Shown: piece by piece, positions 35,969 through 48,113 of the stretch | Layout of the letters: every line of letters starts with the position of its first letter | How positions within the stretch are numbered: position 1 is the first letter of the stretch | From: Macrolepiota albuminosa | Taxonomy: Eukaryota > Basidiomycota > Agaricomycetes > Agaricales > Agaricaceae | Direction of reading: 5' to 3' | NCBI GenBank assembly: GCA_027475525.1 | Contig: JAMWFC010000116.1 | Location: forward strand, 2,975,826-3,039,825 | DNA: 64,000 nucleotides | The notes under the pieces: generated by a model | Seen by the model: only the letters and a program-made list of their open reading frames with translations | Databases searched by the model: none | Told to the model about the DNA's origin: nothing | Program-made: the position numbers and the translations under genes

Positions 35969-36656
35969 TGCAAAGACTGATGAGATCCAGGTGATGCATA
36001 TGCAATTTATAGGACACGGCTAGCGTTTTGACGAGCGACAGCGTGGGAGGACGTTTCACAAGAAACGAGGACCCTGGCAAAGATACTAGCCAATGAGAGG
36101 CGCTTGACTCATTGTTGGATCACGCAAAAAGGAAATCGACATTCTAGACCTAGCGCTTGTGATCACCATCACTGAATAGCCACAAAGTGATCACTGGCAC
36201 TCTATTACTTTATAGACTAAACTTCTTGCATGGATCCACTTATTATTTACAGACGATACTGTCACGACCCCTCCCCCCTGGAACCTCCCTGGGACACCCC
36301 CGGAGCCTCATCCAGGAACCTCTTTCGTCAATCCCACAACACACCCCGCCCCCACAGCTGCCGACGCTGCCATCACATGCATCAACGACTGCCATCAGCC
36401 GTCAATGATCACTATCAGCCAGCCCCCCCGGGACCCCTGCATCATGGACCCCGGGATCAACCACCATCAACGATCGGATCACGCGGCTCGCATCCAGCCA
36501 TCACGCATCACGCACCACGCATCACAACTCCCTCCATGCCAATTGATCGCGCATCCCCACACGCGTGATCCCGGTATACAGTCCCTGACCGCTACTCAAT
36601 GGCCCCTGGAACTCATTCCAGACACTCCGGATCCCCGAGACACGATCCCGTAGTAC

Positions 36657-36810
36657 TTATAGTATAGTTCTCCGCTGTATTTGCTAGTCTTGATATTACA
36701 TTGCATTACTTGGATTGTTGCGTGCCCTCTATTTTATAGTATAGTTCTCCGCTGTATTTGCTAGTCTTGATATTACATTGCATTACTTGGATTGTTGCGT
36801 GCCCTCTATT
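36657..36810. repeat. 77-bp-period tandem duplication (5' LTR of C)
   Basis: ttatagtatagttctccgc at 36657 recurs at 36734. The 3' LTR of the same element lacks it here, so it was not inherited through reverse transcription. Confidence 0.9.
36686..36698 (+). promoter_or_regulatory. Putative self-primer (5' end of R) of chromovirus C
   Basis: AGTCTTGATATTA is the exact reverse complement of the 13 bases directly after the LTR (37125-37137). It lies about 30 bp after a TATA-like sequence, where the transcript would start. This is the arrangement of Tf1/sushi-type self-priming. Confidence 0.65.
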
Positions 36811-37105
36811 CAACTGGTACGCATTGACTGGCACGCTTGGATAATCGCGTGCTCTAAGACTGGTACACACTTCGCGACTTTAACTTACTAACTTGGTCTC
36901 GTCTTAGAACCTCCGGTTCACGACTCGACCTCCACCCGAACTCCCCAGTTACCCACCACCCAAAACCCCCGGACTAAGTCCCCTCTCCCGGGATTCCCCA
37001 GTCCACGCCTTGAACCCCGGAGTCCTAGCCCCGGAGTTCCAGACACCCGAGTATCCGTGGGTCAAGTCCGCATTGTAAGGGCGATTGCTTTCCCAGAAAG
37101 CCCCC

Positions 37106-37259
37106 AACTCAGCGGAACCTGACATAATATCAAGACTCTCTCCTTACACCGTTCTTGATGGCTACGTATACTCACACCTACTAACTCAGCGGAACCTGAC
37201 ATAATATCAAGACTCTCTCCTTACACCGTTCTTGATGGCTACGTATACTCACACCTACT
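37106..37259. repeat. 77-bp-period tandem duplication (LTR end, PBS and leader of C)
   Basis: aactcagcggaacctgaca at 37106 recurs at 37183. It doubles the LTR terminus, primer binding site and gag start codon (ATG 37158 and 37235). Confidence 0.9.
37125..37137 (+). promoter_or_regulatory. Primer binding site of chromovirus C (self-complementary to LTR)
   Basis: TAATATCAAGACT directly follows the LTR end CTGACA. It does not begin with TGG, so tRNA priming is unlikely. It pairs over 13 bases with 36686-36698. Confidence 0.65.
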
Positions 37260-37440
37260 ACTCCACGGGCTACCAGACCGACTCCTACGGGCGCCCGGTA
37301 CCCAATCATTACTCTGCACAGACCCCCCGCCCCATCTATCCACCCCTCCTGTATGAACCTCCGTACCTCCACCGCCACTGGGCCCCCAACCCATCCCTCT
37401 ATGATCTGGGGCCCTCAGCCAGCTAGGCCCCTTCGCCCAA

Positions 37441-37594
37441 CTTAGCCATGGCACGACCCGTGGAGGTCCCCTCGTACCGGAGCATCCCCGGGGGCCTGCC
37501 GGAGACCCCACCAGTACCTTAGCCATGGCACGACCCGTGGAGGTCCCCTCGTACCGGAGCATCCCCGGGGGCCTGCCGGAGACCCCACCAGTAC
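37441..37594. repeat. 77-bp-period tandem duplication (gag of C)
   Basis: cttagccatggcacgaccc at 37441 recurs at 37518 and repeats the coding for ARPVEVPSYRSIPGGLPE. Confidence 0.9.
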
Positions 37595-38678
37595 CTAGTG
37601 GACCTCGCCCGATCCCCCCCAGCGAGGGCCCCTTTGCACCCACCCCCTACTATGGCTACCAGCGCCCCGCCCGAGGACCCCCCTACCCTGACTACCCCCC
37701 TCGTCACTATCCGGCCGCCGCTCCACCCGCTCGAACCCCTCCCTCGCCAATGGGACAACAACGCCTCGAGGAGTATGAACGGCAATGAGACGAAGTACTC
37801 CGCTCACTCAGAATCTCACCGGAGGACTTTGCGCAACAGGCAAGGGCGCTGCTTATGGAATTTGGGCACGACGACTTCAAAGGCACTCCGGAGGAATGGG
37901 CTTATTGCTTGGTCGAATTCGGGGACCGCCTCACATGAGGAGAACTCCCGGAGCAAACTATGGTAAAGTATAGGCGCAATACGATCCTCCGAGAAGAATT
38001 GCAGCAGCTGCTTGACAAAGTCCACGCGTCCCCCTCCCCTCGACCCCTCAACAATCCCGTGGACCCAGGTTGCTCGATTCACGTTCGACGGGAACCCCCA
38101 GAGCTGGCCCTGGCAGCCCCGACAGCCCCCATGGACCCCACTCCAGAACAATGACAACGGGAAGAGCGACAAAACGCCTCAGCCATATTGTGGTCCCTCA
38201 ACCCAACTGGAGGCCTCTTCGATCAACCCGCTGCCCGCACAGTAGGCTTGTCAACTCGCCGCAGGGCTAACTCCGTTCCTAGTACCTTTGAAACCTGGGG
38301 ACAGCCCTATAGACCCCTGGAACCCCTCCCGCAAACAGACAACGCTCAACCCCTGGCCCCGGCGAACCCTGGTAGACCCCGCGCGGACACCCCTAGCACG
38401 GACGACACACTGTGCTACATCGACGAGCTCACGCGTGGCAACAACGAACCACGTCCTGTGCCCGCGCCCATCCCGGTACCGCCCCTTACGTCAGCCCCGG
38501 CCCCTCTGGAACGCAACTTCCACCGCAACCTCCCGCCCCACTTCGATCTGCGGAACCCCCCATGGCCTCCGATGCAAGCGCGATCTTCCCGGGTTGAACG
38601 TCTCCCACGCAACCCAGCACCCGACCTCGCACTCGACCCCCCTCAGATCGACCCGACACCACCGAACCCTCCCTGACC

Positions 38679-38832
38679 GCCTCCGCCACCTCCAGCCGAA
38701 CCTCGAGGACGACCCCCAGGCCCCCCGCCTCTGCCAGTCCCTGCGTGGAGACCCGGCCTCCGCCACCTCCAGCCGAACCTCGAGGACGACCCCCAGGCCC
38801 CCCGCCTCTGCCAGTCCCTGCGTGGAGACCCG
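38679..38832. repeat. 77-bp-period tandem duplication (Pro-rich gag of C)
   Basis: gcctccgccacctccagcc at 38679 recurs at 38756 within the proline-rich Gag region. Confidence 0.9.
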
Positions 38833-40169
38833 GGCCTTCCTCTGGCAGGAACGAACCCCCCTGGGACAACGGACCTCCCGGGCGCGGACCTCCAGGTGAG
38901 CCACCCGGAGGAGGCCCTCCAGGCAGGTGGGGTCCCGCCCTCAGCACTTTTCCTCCACAAGGAGGGGGGGGGTAATCATTACTACTACTACTACAATGCC
39001 GGCCCTCCCCCCCGCAACACTGCCGGACCGGACGACGCTCGCAATGCCCTCACCCGTGAAGGACGCCTGGACATTCAGAAACCCAATGCATTCATGGGCC
39101 GGGACCCCCAAAAATGGCGTACATTCCTCACTCAGTGTCTCAATACGTTTCAGGCGAAACCACTCACGTTTCAGGTTGACAGCTCCCGAGTGGCCTTTGC
39201 CGCCTCGTACCTCCAGGGGATCGCCTTCGACCACTACACGGCCCTCATCCAGTTTGACTCCAACAACCCGGCACTCGCCCGCTGGCAAGCCTTTGTCAAC
39301 GAGTTCTTCGGGAAGTTCGGGATCTACGACACCGTGGCTGAGGCCGAGGACAACCTCTTCAACCTCCAGATGCGCTTGGAAGAACGATTCACTACCTTTA
39401 TCGTACGTTTTAAAAAGGAAGCTTACGAGACAGGTTAGAATTACAGCGCCCTCCGGTACGCCCTCCGCCGTGCCCTGCCCCAACGTATCAAGGACGTTCT
39501 CCGACTCGCCTCGAAACAACCCTCCTACGACGGATACAAGGCCCTCGTCATGCAGATCGACCAACGCTACTGGGAAGACCGCAGCGAGTACTCAAACTTC
39601 CGACTCTCCTGGAACCCTAGAGGAGGACCCCCTTGGCCCTCCGGTGAAACCCCCAACCCCCAAAGTCGGAACCCTGGTCCCCCCGCGTTCCCCAGCGGCT
39701 GACCCCCGGTGAGTCGTGGCCCGCCCAATACTAACCCCAGCAGTGGCGTCCGCCCCCAGGCCCAACTCAACGCCGCCATGGCCGCCCACAACCCAGGCGA
39801 CGCGCCAAGCCCTGAGGGACCCCCGGAAGACCCCGAAGACTTCGACTTCAACGACGAATGGGACGAGGAGGCCCTCCGGGCCAACCGGCTTCAAAAGAAG
39901 GGACGATCCTGGATCGAAGTCCTGACGGATGTGCAGGAACGACGGAGAAGAGAGGGTGTCTGCATACTTTGTGGTGAGAAAGACCATTTCATCTCTGAGT
40001 GCCCCAAACGACAGGTCATGGGACGTGCCACCTGGACCTTCGAAGGGGAGGACGCCACCTACGAGTATTCGGAAAACGACCCGGCGATTTAGACCCGGAA
40101 GACGCCCTAAATCGCGGAATCGACCCTGACGTCTTCTCTGCCCCGGTCTCACATCTTTGCTCCACGACA

Positions 40170-40323
40170 CTCATACAGGACACCCTCACGGCCTACCTAC
40201 CCTCCCACTCCTCGCACTCCCTCCTCCTCAAAACCCGCCTCACCCCCTCATACAGGACACCCTCACGGCCTACCTACCCTCCCACTCCTCGCACTCCCTC
40301 CTCCTCAAAACCCGCCTCACCCC
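40170..40323. repeat. 77-bp-period tandem duplication (protease leader of C)
   Basis: ctcatacaggacaccctca at 40170 recurs at 40247, just upstream of the first DSGAT motif, and shifts the frame. Confidence 0.9.
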
Positions 40324-40475
40324 CTCTGGAACCCCCCTCGACACCCTCGTTGACAGTGGCGCCACCGACAACTTCATCGACAAAGCATGGTCTACCCTCG
40401 CCCCGGAACCCGCTCAGCGACTCCTGGTTCCGGTACGGCTCTGCCTCTTTGACGGAGACGCCTCTACGGCGGGGG

Positions 40476-40629
40476 ACATCACTCATTTCGTGCGTATGCC
40501 CGTTACTTTCGCCAACGGACAGACTCACACCCTCTGGATGTTGATAACCAAAACATCACTCATTTCGTGCGTATGCCCGTTACTTTCGCCAACGGACAGA
40601 CTCACACCCTCTGGATGTTGATAACCAAA
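40476..40629. repeat. 77-bp-period tandem duplication (protease 1 of C)
   Basis: acatcactcatttcgtgcg at 40476 recurs at 40553; it separates the first DSGAT from its VLGLPWL partner and moves the frame to that of 40567-42024. Confidence 0.9.
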
Positions 40630-43600
40630 CTCCACCCTTTCACACCCCTGGTCCTAGGGCTTCCGTGGCTCCAAGACACCAACCCCCGCATCGATTGGCG
40701 ACATCTCACCCTTTGCCTGACCCGGGACCCGATGCCCAATGACCAGCAACTCCCCTTCGACATCCCCCACTCTCCGGACCCTACCCTGAAGGACGGGCCC
40801 CCATCACCCCCCAGACTCCAGTCCCGTTTGTCCCGATCCTTTGTCATCAATGCCAGGCTGAACGGTGCCCTAGGACCAGTACCGGCCCTCATCGACAGTG
40901 GAGCCACTGGAGTTTTCATCAGCGACGCTCTCGACCTCCCCCACGACTCCCTCAACCAGCCCCTCCGCCTGCAACGCCTCGACGGCACCCCCTCCTCCTC
41001 TGGCCCCATCCAGAGGTCTCACTTGGAACGCGTGACCCTGGACAACAACTATGAGTTCACCTCCGACTTCCTGGTCACGCGACTTCACAAATCGACCCCG
41101 ATGGTGCTGGGACTACCCTGGCTGCGCAACACGAACCCCGACATCAATTGGAGGACGCTCACCATGACCTTCCCGGGACCCGAAGACCACCTCTTGACCG
41201 CCATGCACCTCCGGGCCCTAGGAAGCGACCCGACGCCCGACACCTCCGGGACGACTGCCGCGCCCCCCACGCCTGCACTACTCACACCCGTCCGAGCCCG
41301 CAAGGCCCTTGATCGGCCCCCAAACATTCCTCGGAACAAGTACAAAGGGCCAAACTACCCTGGCCGGTCTCAGACATGTGTCACATCCGCTCCGGCCGAT
41401 GTACCCGCGACCCCGATCGACCCGAACGCACTCGACATTAGGATCATTGGGGCCGCCCCCTTCGCCCGCCTCATGAGGGATGGGACTCCCACGTTTCAGC
41501 TGCACACCTCGCCTTCTCTCCCAGAAGAACATCTACGAGGGGACGCTATTCCCCCAGAAAAGAAAACCGAGAAGCAAATCCTCCGAGAAGTAGTTCTCCC
41601 GGAGTATCACGAGTTCGCTGACGTATTCTCCGAAGAAGATGCCAAGGAGATCCCCCCTCACCGCCCCTATGATCACACCATCGACCTCGAGGAAGGAGCC
41701 ACCCCCCCTTTTAGCAAGGTATACAACATGTCGGAGGTCGAACTCTGGGCCCTCAAGGACTACCTCAACGAAATGCTTGGTAAGGGATTCATCCGACCCT
41801 CCGCCTCTGCCGCCGGAGCCCCGGTTCTATTTGCCAAGAAGAAGGATGGCTCGCTCCGACTCTGCGTCGACTATCGGGGACTCAATAAGATCACCAAGAA
41901 GAACCGCTACCCGCTCCCGCTCATCGGCGACCTGGTTGATCGACTCCGCAGTGCCAAGGTCTACACGAAAATCAACCTCCGCTCCGGTTACAACAACGTC
42001 CGCATCGCCCCGGAACACGAGTGAAAAACCACGTTCCGCACGCGGTATGGTCTGTTTGAGTACCTTGTGATGCCTTTCGGAATGACTAACTCCCCCGCCA
42101 CGTTCCAATACTTCATGAACGACATTTTCCACGACATGAGCGACATCTTTGTGATCGTCTACCTGAACGACATCCTCATTTATTCCGACTCACCGGAGGA
42201 CCACCAGAAACATGTCCGGCAAGTCCTCGAACGCCTCCGGAAGCACAACCTCCACGCCAAGCCCGAGAAGTGTTCATTCCATACGGAAGAGGTTGAGTAT
42301 CTTGGCGTCATTGTATCCCCGAACGGCGTTCGCATGGACCCCCACAAGGTCGAGGCCATCATCAACTGGCCGCAGCCCCGGAACGTCAAGGAAGTACAAT
42401 CTTTCTTGGGTTTCGCTAACTTCTACCGGAGGTTCATAGATAACTACTCCGGTATCACGAAACCCCTCAACCGGCTCACGCGCAAGGACGTTGCCTGGAA
42501 CTGGGACAGTAAGTGCCAGAGTGTCTTTAACCTGCTCAAGGAGGCTTTCACGACCACCCCCGTACTCCGGCACTATGACCCGACCCTCCCGATTATCCTG
42601 GAATGCGACGCCTCCGACTATGCCATCGCCAGGATTCTCTCGCAGATGGAACCTGATGGAGGGGAGCCCCGGCCAGTTGCCTTCTACACCCGGTCCATGA
42701 TCAACGCCGAGCTCAACTATGACATCTATGACAAGGAGCTCCTCACCATCGTCGAAGCCTTCAAGCAATGGCGAGCCTACCTCGAGGGAGCCCAGCACCG
42801 GATTCAGGTCTACTCAGATCACAACAATCTGCAGTACTTCACCACGACCAAACAGCTTAGTCGACGGCAGGCCCAATGGTCCGAGGTTCTCTCGGAATAC
42901 GACTTCACAATCCAGTACTGCCCGGGACGACTCGGAGCTAAACCCGATGCCCTCACCCATCGACTGGATGTCTATCCCAAGAAGTCGTTCGAGGCGGAAC
43001 GCAATGCGTTCAATCATCGCGTGGTGATCCCTCCTAAACATCTGAATGCTGTACTGATCTTAAACGACAAAGGAACTCTGAGCCAGATCCGCCGCGCCCC
43101 CCGGGACAAGTACTTCACCGACCATGACCCCCGCAACCCCCCCGACGGGACCGACCGGGACCCCGCCTTCTCCCTGTCCCCCGACAAAAGACTCCTCCTC
43201 TGGGATGGCCGCATCTACGTCCCGAATCACGCCTGACTCCGCTACGACGTCCTCCGTCAACACCACGACCACAAGCTCCGGGGACACCCTGGAATACGTA
43301 AGACTCTCCAGCTGATCTCCCAGACTTACTTTTGGCCAGGGTTGAAAAAGGACGTGACCCGCTACATTCGATCATGTGAACCCTGCCTCCGGGCCAAGGT
43401 CCCCCGACACCAACCATACGGACTCCTGAAACCCCTGCCAGTCGGACGACGCCCCTGGTCCTCCATATCCCTGGACCACATCGTCGAACTCCCAGAATCT
43501 GAAGGGTTCGATGCCATTCTCGTCGTTGTGTGCAGGCTAACCAAACAGGGCATCTTCCTACCCTGCCACACCATGAACACTGCCCCGGACTTTGCCCAGC

Positions 43601-44551
43601 TGTTCCTCGAGCACGTCTTCGCCAAACATGGACTCCCGGACGACATCGTCTCCGACCGTGGCCCCCTCTTTGTGTCCAAGTTTTGGACTTCCCTGTGTAA
43701 GGCACTTGAAGTAAAGACTAACCTCTCTACCGCCTACCACCCCGAAACCGACGGCCAAACCAAAAGGGTCAACCAGTCTCTCGAGCAGTACCTCCGACTG
43801 TACGTCAACTACTTGCAGGACGACTGGCGCGCCAAGCTCCCCCTGGCCGAATTCACTTACAACAACACGCCGCACTCTGCCACCGGGGTATCGCCCTTTT
43901 TCGCCAACAAGGGATACCACCCTCGACTGACACTCTCGCTCCGGGACATCCCGTCACACGCCGCCCATGAGGTCACCTGGGATCTCCAGTCCCTTCATGA
44001 GTTTCTCCGAGAAGAGATCGATACCGCGAACCAGGCCTATGCGAAACATGCTGACCGGAAACGGGAAGACACCCCCGACTGGACCCCCGGGATAAAGGTA
44101 TGGTTAGATCGACGCCACCTCCGCACCCGCCGGCCCTCCCCAAAACTCGATCACAAGCGCCTCAGCCCGTTCAAAATACTGAAGAAGGTCTCATCCCACG
44201 CCTACAAGATCGAGCTTCCCCCGGGACTAAAAGGCCTGCACCTGGTATTCCACATCCGCCTCCTGGAACGACACCCCCCGGATCCTTTCCCTGAACGACG
44301 CCCTGAGCCCCCTCCCCCAGTCAAAGTCGAGGACGAGTACCACTACGAAGTTGAAGACATCCTCGACTCCCGGAACATTCGTGGACGACCCCACTTCCTC
44401 ATACGGTGGAAGGGATACGGCCCGGAAGACGACATCTGGGAACTGCGTCGAAACCTCAAAGGCGCCCTCGACAAACTCCGGGACTTCCAACAACAGCACC
44501 CGGGAGACGACCTTTCCAGGCGCAGGACTCACAGACGGCAGTAGTGGGCGT

Positions 44552-45699
44552 TGATAGGCTTCTACTTGGACTGAGCGCATCAAGGGACATTATAGGCCAA
44601 CCGACACTTGACGTATTCAGGACTCTAGCGACCAGTTGGGAATATAGAGCAGCTCTAGCTCTGGCAAATTACTACAGGATGTGGAAATTTATCCTAACCC
44701 CTAGCTACCAGGCCTTCAGCGCACTCCTTTCACCTAGCCCAAGGATGAAGAAGGCTCATAACGTATAACGCTAACACGACGGCGGGAGAGGACTCTAACT
44801 AAACCCCGATCACTGCCAGAAGGAGCCAGCAGCAGGCGCTGCCATTTGACGAGGAACTTCAATCAGAAGTCTAAAAGGATCAATGACGGCGGCACTGGAT
44901 ATACTTAAATCCGACATCTGGACCTGCCAGGAACTAATACAATGAGTAGCGCTGACATTAGCGCTCACGGCGTCTGTCGAGGATTTTCCGAACATACCCC
45001 CTGCCAGGAACTAATACAATGAGTAGCGCTGACATTAGCGCTCACGGCGTCTGTCGAGGATTTTCCGAACATACCCCGGAACAGCCTGGCCAATCGGAGA
45101 TATAGTAAAAGTGAGCAGACTCATACAATTCTAAGTCAATATAGAGTCGCCGCTGGTCGCCGTGGGTCATAACGCCGTTGGTCGCCATCAGCCATGTGCA
45201 AAAGGTCGCCGTTGACAGGTCGCTGTTAGAGGAAACCACGAGGAGAGGCGCTAGGAGGTAGCGCCGCAGATGGGCTCGTATCTTGGCAAACACGGTAGCG
45301 CATAGTATATAAAATAGCTACTTTACATGTATATAACAACGAATCGTAACCCCTCAAACACACAGTTACACTTAGCGTTCAACTCACGCTAGCTTCTCTC
45401 GACTTCGTCACTAAGTCGGGCACTAGCTTCGTCTATCTCGTCTTCATCGTTTACGGTGCCACCTACGGGCACAATACGCTGCGCTACTCGTCTTTTCTCC
45501 AATATCTTTGTCTAAACCACGACGCTTACTGTCTGCCAGGTAGCCCCCGAGGCGCTATAATCTAGCGCATCGTTTTACTACCTCCACTCGAGCACACCGG
45601 GACCCTGTCAGGACTCCTCACAACTACATACACCAAGCGCTGGAGACGGCGTTGTACTGCGTATACGTCCAGCGCACCCAACCACAGTTGGTGTCATCA
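44552..45699 (+). repeat. 5' LTR of element B
   Basis: 1,148 bp, TGATAGGCTTCTACTTGG to GTTGGTGTCATCA. Contains a 77-bp duplication at 44924 that the 3' LTR lacks at this place. A TATA-like agtatataaaat stands near 45304. Confidence 0.92.
44924..45077. repeat. 77-bp-period tandem duplication (5' LTR of B)
   Basis: ctgccaggaactaatacaa at 44924 recurs at 45001. Confidence 0.9.
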
Positions 45700-45702
45700 T
45701 TT

Positions 45703-45720
45703 TGGAGCCCACCGCGAGGG
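45703..45720 (+). promoter_or_regulatory. Primer binding site of element B
   Basis: TGGAGCCCACCGCGAGGG, identical to the site in element A, three bases after the LTR end. tRNA-type priming, in contrast to chromovirus C. Confidence 0.6.
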
Positions 45721-46319
45721 GTTCTTTTGAGACAGAATTCCGCCGGAAACTCGAGCCCAGCGACAGCGCCGCCTCCTGTTGGAGAGCGCGCTTGAACCAA
45801 GTACCACCAAATCACCACACTTACCAGGCGCGCTACCGAGACAGACTTTGGATCAGGAGCTTGAGGCCGCACCAGACAGCTTAGCCGAGAGCTTTTTCCT
45901 GTTTTCCCGACCATTTGAGTACTTAGCAGGCGAAAACCATACGCCGCTTACGCCTTTAGAAAAGTTATCTAGGCTATTATTGCCAAAACCTAGCGACTCG
46001 GAGCTAACTGAGCTGGTACCTACGACATCGACGCTAAGTAACACGAGCACCACCACCCTTCCTACCTCGACAAACACACCTATCGGTATGGATCAGCCGA
46101 ACAATCAGCGCATGCCACCCCGAAACCACTTCTCGTCGCCAAAATGGGACGAAACAAAACCTCGCGAACTAACGCAGTACTTCAAAGAGTTGGAGTATCT
46201 GCTACGCGATTGCCGGGTAACCGACGATACACAGATGAAGGAATACGCCGCCAGATACGTCTCATACGACACAGCCGAATCATGGACAGGGTTGAAGGAG
46301 TTCCAAGGACTTACTAGTG

Positions 46320-46475
46320 ACGCACCACCCAGGCCTTTTACCTATGAGGAATGGAAAAAGGCTATCGTTCATTTATATCCTGGTGCTGAAGAAGCTACGC
46401 ACCACCCAGGCCTTTTACCTATGAGGAATGGAAAAAGGCTATCGTTCATTTATATCCTGGTGCTGAAGAAGCTAC
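46320..46475. repeat. 77-bp-period tandem duplication (gag of B)
   Basis: cgcaccacccaggcctttt at 46321 recurs at 46398. Switches the Gag frame from that of 45779 to that of 46489. Confidence 0.92.
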
Positions 46476-47959
46476 ACGTTATACGGTAATGGAAATCCAG
46501 AAGCTAGTACAAGACACTTTCGCGGCTGGAATCTATACCCTAGGAGCGCTATCAACCTATTATCGTGATTTCCAGCGGATAGCAAGATGGCTGGTTCAAA
46601 ATGGGAAGTTATATGGGAACGAGGAGCACCGTTTGTTTCAACAAGGATTCCTGACGTCGTTATGGACTAAGATTGCGCGACGCTTAGAGATCATTATGCA
46701 TGACCATCAATCACCCCGAGGAACCATACGACATAGAAAAAGTCTTTGAGGCAGGAAAGTGGGTATTAAAAGGCACGGATACAGGTATACCATTACAGCG
46801 ACCTGGCGCGGACCATGGGGGAATGGCACCCAAGATAGAGTCGCCAGCGCCTAGCGCCGCCAATGACCATAATGGGTATGTCAAGAAGGAGGATTTGGAA
46901 ACTGCCGTCAGCAATGCAGTCGCTAATGTCATGAATAAACTGGAAACCTTGATCTCGACTAGTCTTTCGGCGCCTAGAAGTAACGTACAGACGGGACTTT
47001 GCCATTTTTGCGGCGAGGCAGGACATACCATGACCAGGGGTAGGTGCGCTATCCTTGAACAATACCTGCGACAAGGGAAGGCGCGCCGGGGAATGGACGG
47101 GAAACTAGTCTTACCTTCGGGCGCTAGCATTCCCCTTTATCCCGAGCATAAGACGTTCCAGGGACGCCTTGACGAGTGGCACCGTCGGAACCCCGGGAAC
47201 TTAGCGACAGGCAACCTGAATAGCACGGCGACAACAGAAACCGAGGCAACTCCTCAACAAGCACTAATTCACGAAGTTCTTCAGCTAAACGCTATCAGTG
47301 ACCGACCCACACTGTCCCGTGAAGAGAGGATTGAGACGCTAGAGAAGGAACTGAAGTCGCTAAAGAATCAGGTCTTTGATGGGGTGGAGATCAAAAAGGG
47401 CAAGCAGCCTTTAAAGGATTATAGACCTTCGGGTGCGACGACAGGCCCCGCTCCAGCACCAGCCTCAACCTCTAGCGCTAACGACGAAGTACTAGAAGCT
47501 ACCAAGGCGCCGGCCGTTCCGGAGCCACCGCTACATCCTTACGCTGGTCTCGGGGGCAACTACGCCCCGCCCCTTAATCGTAACTTCGGAGCGCCAGATA
47601 AACCTACGGGGGGATATCGACCCACAGCGCCTATATATGATCTGGAGAAGTCTAAGTTAGTTTTTGATCGCATCATGCAAAGTCAGGTTACGCTATCGGT
47701 AGGAGAGTTATGCAGTGTGGCGCCAGACGTCAGGAACCAGATGCGTACCGCAGTTACCCCTCGACGGAACGTAGCTAACAATGTAGCGACGGTGGACAAA
47801 TGCGACGACGCGCTGCCTGGTTTCGCGTATATAACTGAGACGGTAGCCCCAGAAACCAAGGAAGAGGTCGCACCACCTAAGGAAGCCACGTCCATCGACC
47901 CGGTCGAAACATACCTAAAATCGCTAAGATCTAGCGACAATTCCGCCATCTTAACTGTA

Positions 47960-48113
47960 GCCCAAGACTCTCACGCGATTCGCTCGATTATGTTGACAGT
48001 TGATGGAAAAAGCGAGATAGAATCTATCGTGGACAGGCCCAAGACTCTCACGCGATTCGCTCGATTATGTTGACAGTTGATGGAAAAAGCGAGATAGAAT
48101 CTATCGTGGACAG
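47960..48113. repeat. 77-bp-period tandem duplication (protease of B)
   Basis: cccaagactctcacgcgat at 47961 recurs at 48038, just before the protease active site. Confidence 0.92.

Larger units (their letters stand above)
26664..36259 (+). mobile_element. LTR retrotransposon A (Ty3/gypsy, A/B family), left part
   Basis: Element A runs from its 5' LTR (26664) through gag, protease and pol to the antisense region. At 36259 it is interrupted by chromovirus C and resumes at 63630. The continuation is shown by element B: B reads acagacgatacctatttc at 55452, which in A is split into acagacgatac (up to 36259) and gatatccttttc (from 63630). It also carries a solo LTR at 29626-30558. Heavily decayed. 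Confidence 0.88.
36260..37124 (+). repeat. 5' LTR of chromovirus C
   Basis: TGTCACGACC to GGAACCTGACA, 865 bp including a 77-bp duplication at 36657. A TATA-like cttatagtatag precedes the likely transcript start by about 30 bp. Confidence 0.9.
37158..40092 (+). pseudogene. Gag of chromovirus C, multiple stops
   Basis: Begins MATYTHTYYSTGYQTDSYGR. A Pro-rich N-terminal part follows, with frames broken by stops and three 77-bp duplications. The capsid-like region (about 39050-39600) has IQKPNAFMGRDPQKWRTFLT, LQGIAFDHYTALIQFDS and ALPQRIKDVLRLA, and the zinc knuckle is CILCGEKDHFISEC (C-x2-C-x4-H-x4-C) near 39960. Gag ends YEYSENDPAI with TAG at 40090. In-frame stops (for example after YETG, about 39436, and near 39700) are consistent with TGG to TAG/TGA changes. 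The following protease-pol frame is -1 relative to Gag and overlaps it. Confidence 0.8.
40093..44544 (+). pseudogene. Protease-RT-RNase H-integrase polyprotein of chromovirus C
   Basis: Two retropepsin-like units in tandem (LVDSGATDNFIDKAWS near 40350; [18 protein letters not shown] near 40890), each ending in a VLGLPWL motif. [22 protein letters not shown], then MPFGMTNSPATFQYFMND, with the active site YLNDIL, where YLDD is expected. RNase H: PIILECDASDYAIARILSQ. Integrase zinc finger region ending [12 protein letters not shown] core: [17 protein letters not shown] and DGQTKRVNQ, where Lys replaces the catalytic Glu. Chromodomain: [12 protein letters not shown] ... [12 protein letters not shown]. 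Stops at about 42022 (TGG to TGA) and 43234 (CGA to TGA), plus two 77-bp duplications. Dead as it stands. Confidence 0.88.

Noticed and set aside
40060..40092. Canonical -1 slippery heptamer at the gag-pol overlap of chromovirus C
   Set aside because: The overlap holds G GAA AAC, which does not fit X-XXY-YYZ; with nearby 77-bp artefacts the frame change cannot be taken as programmed.
40170..40629. Short tandem repeats as functional repeats or a CRISPR-like array
   Set aside because: Each is a single duplication of unrelated sequence with the same 77-bp period; there is no shared repeat unit or spacer structure, and the organism is a eukaryote.
45702..45884. Small ORF directly after the 5' LTR of B
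   Set aside because: Begins at a TTG within the primer binding site; better explained as leader sequence of gag.
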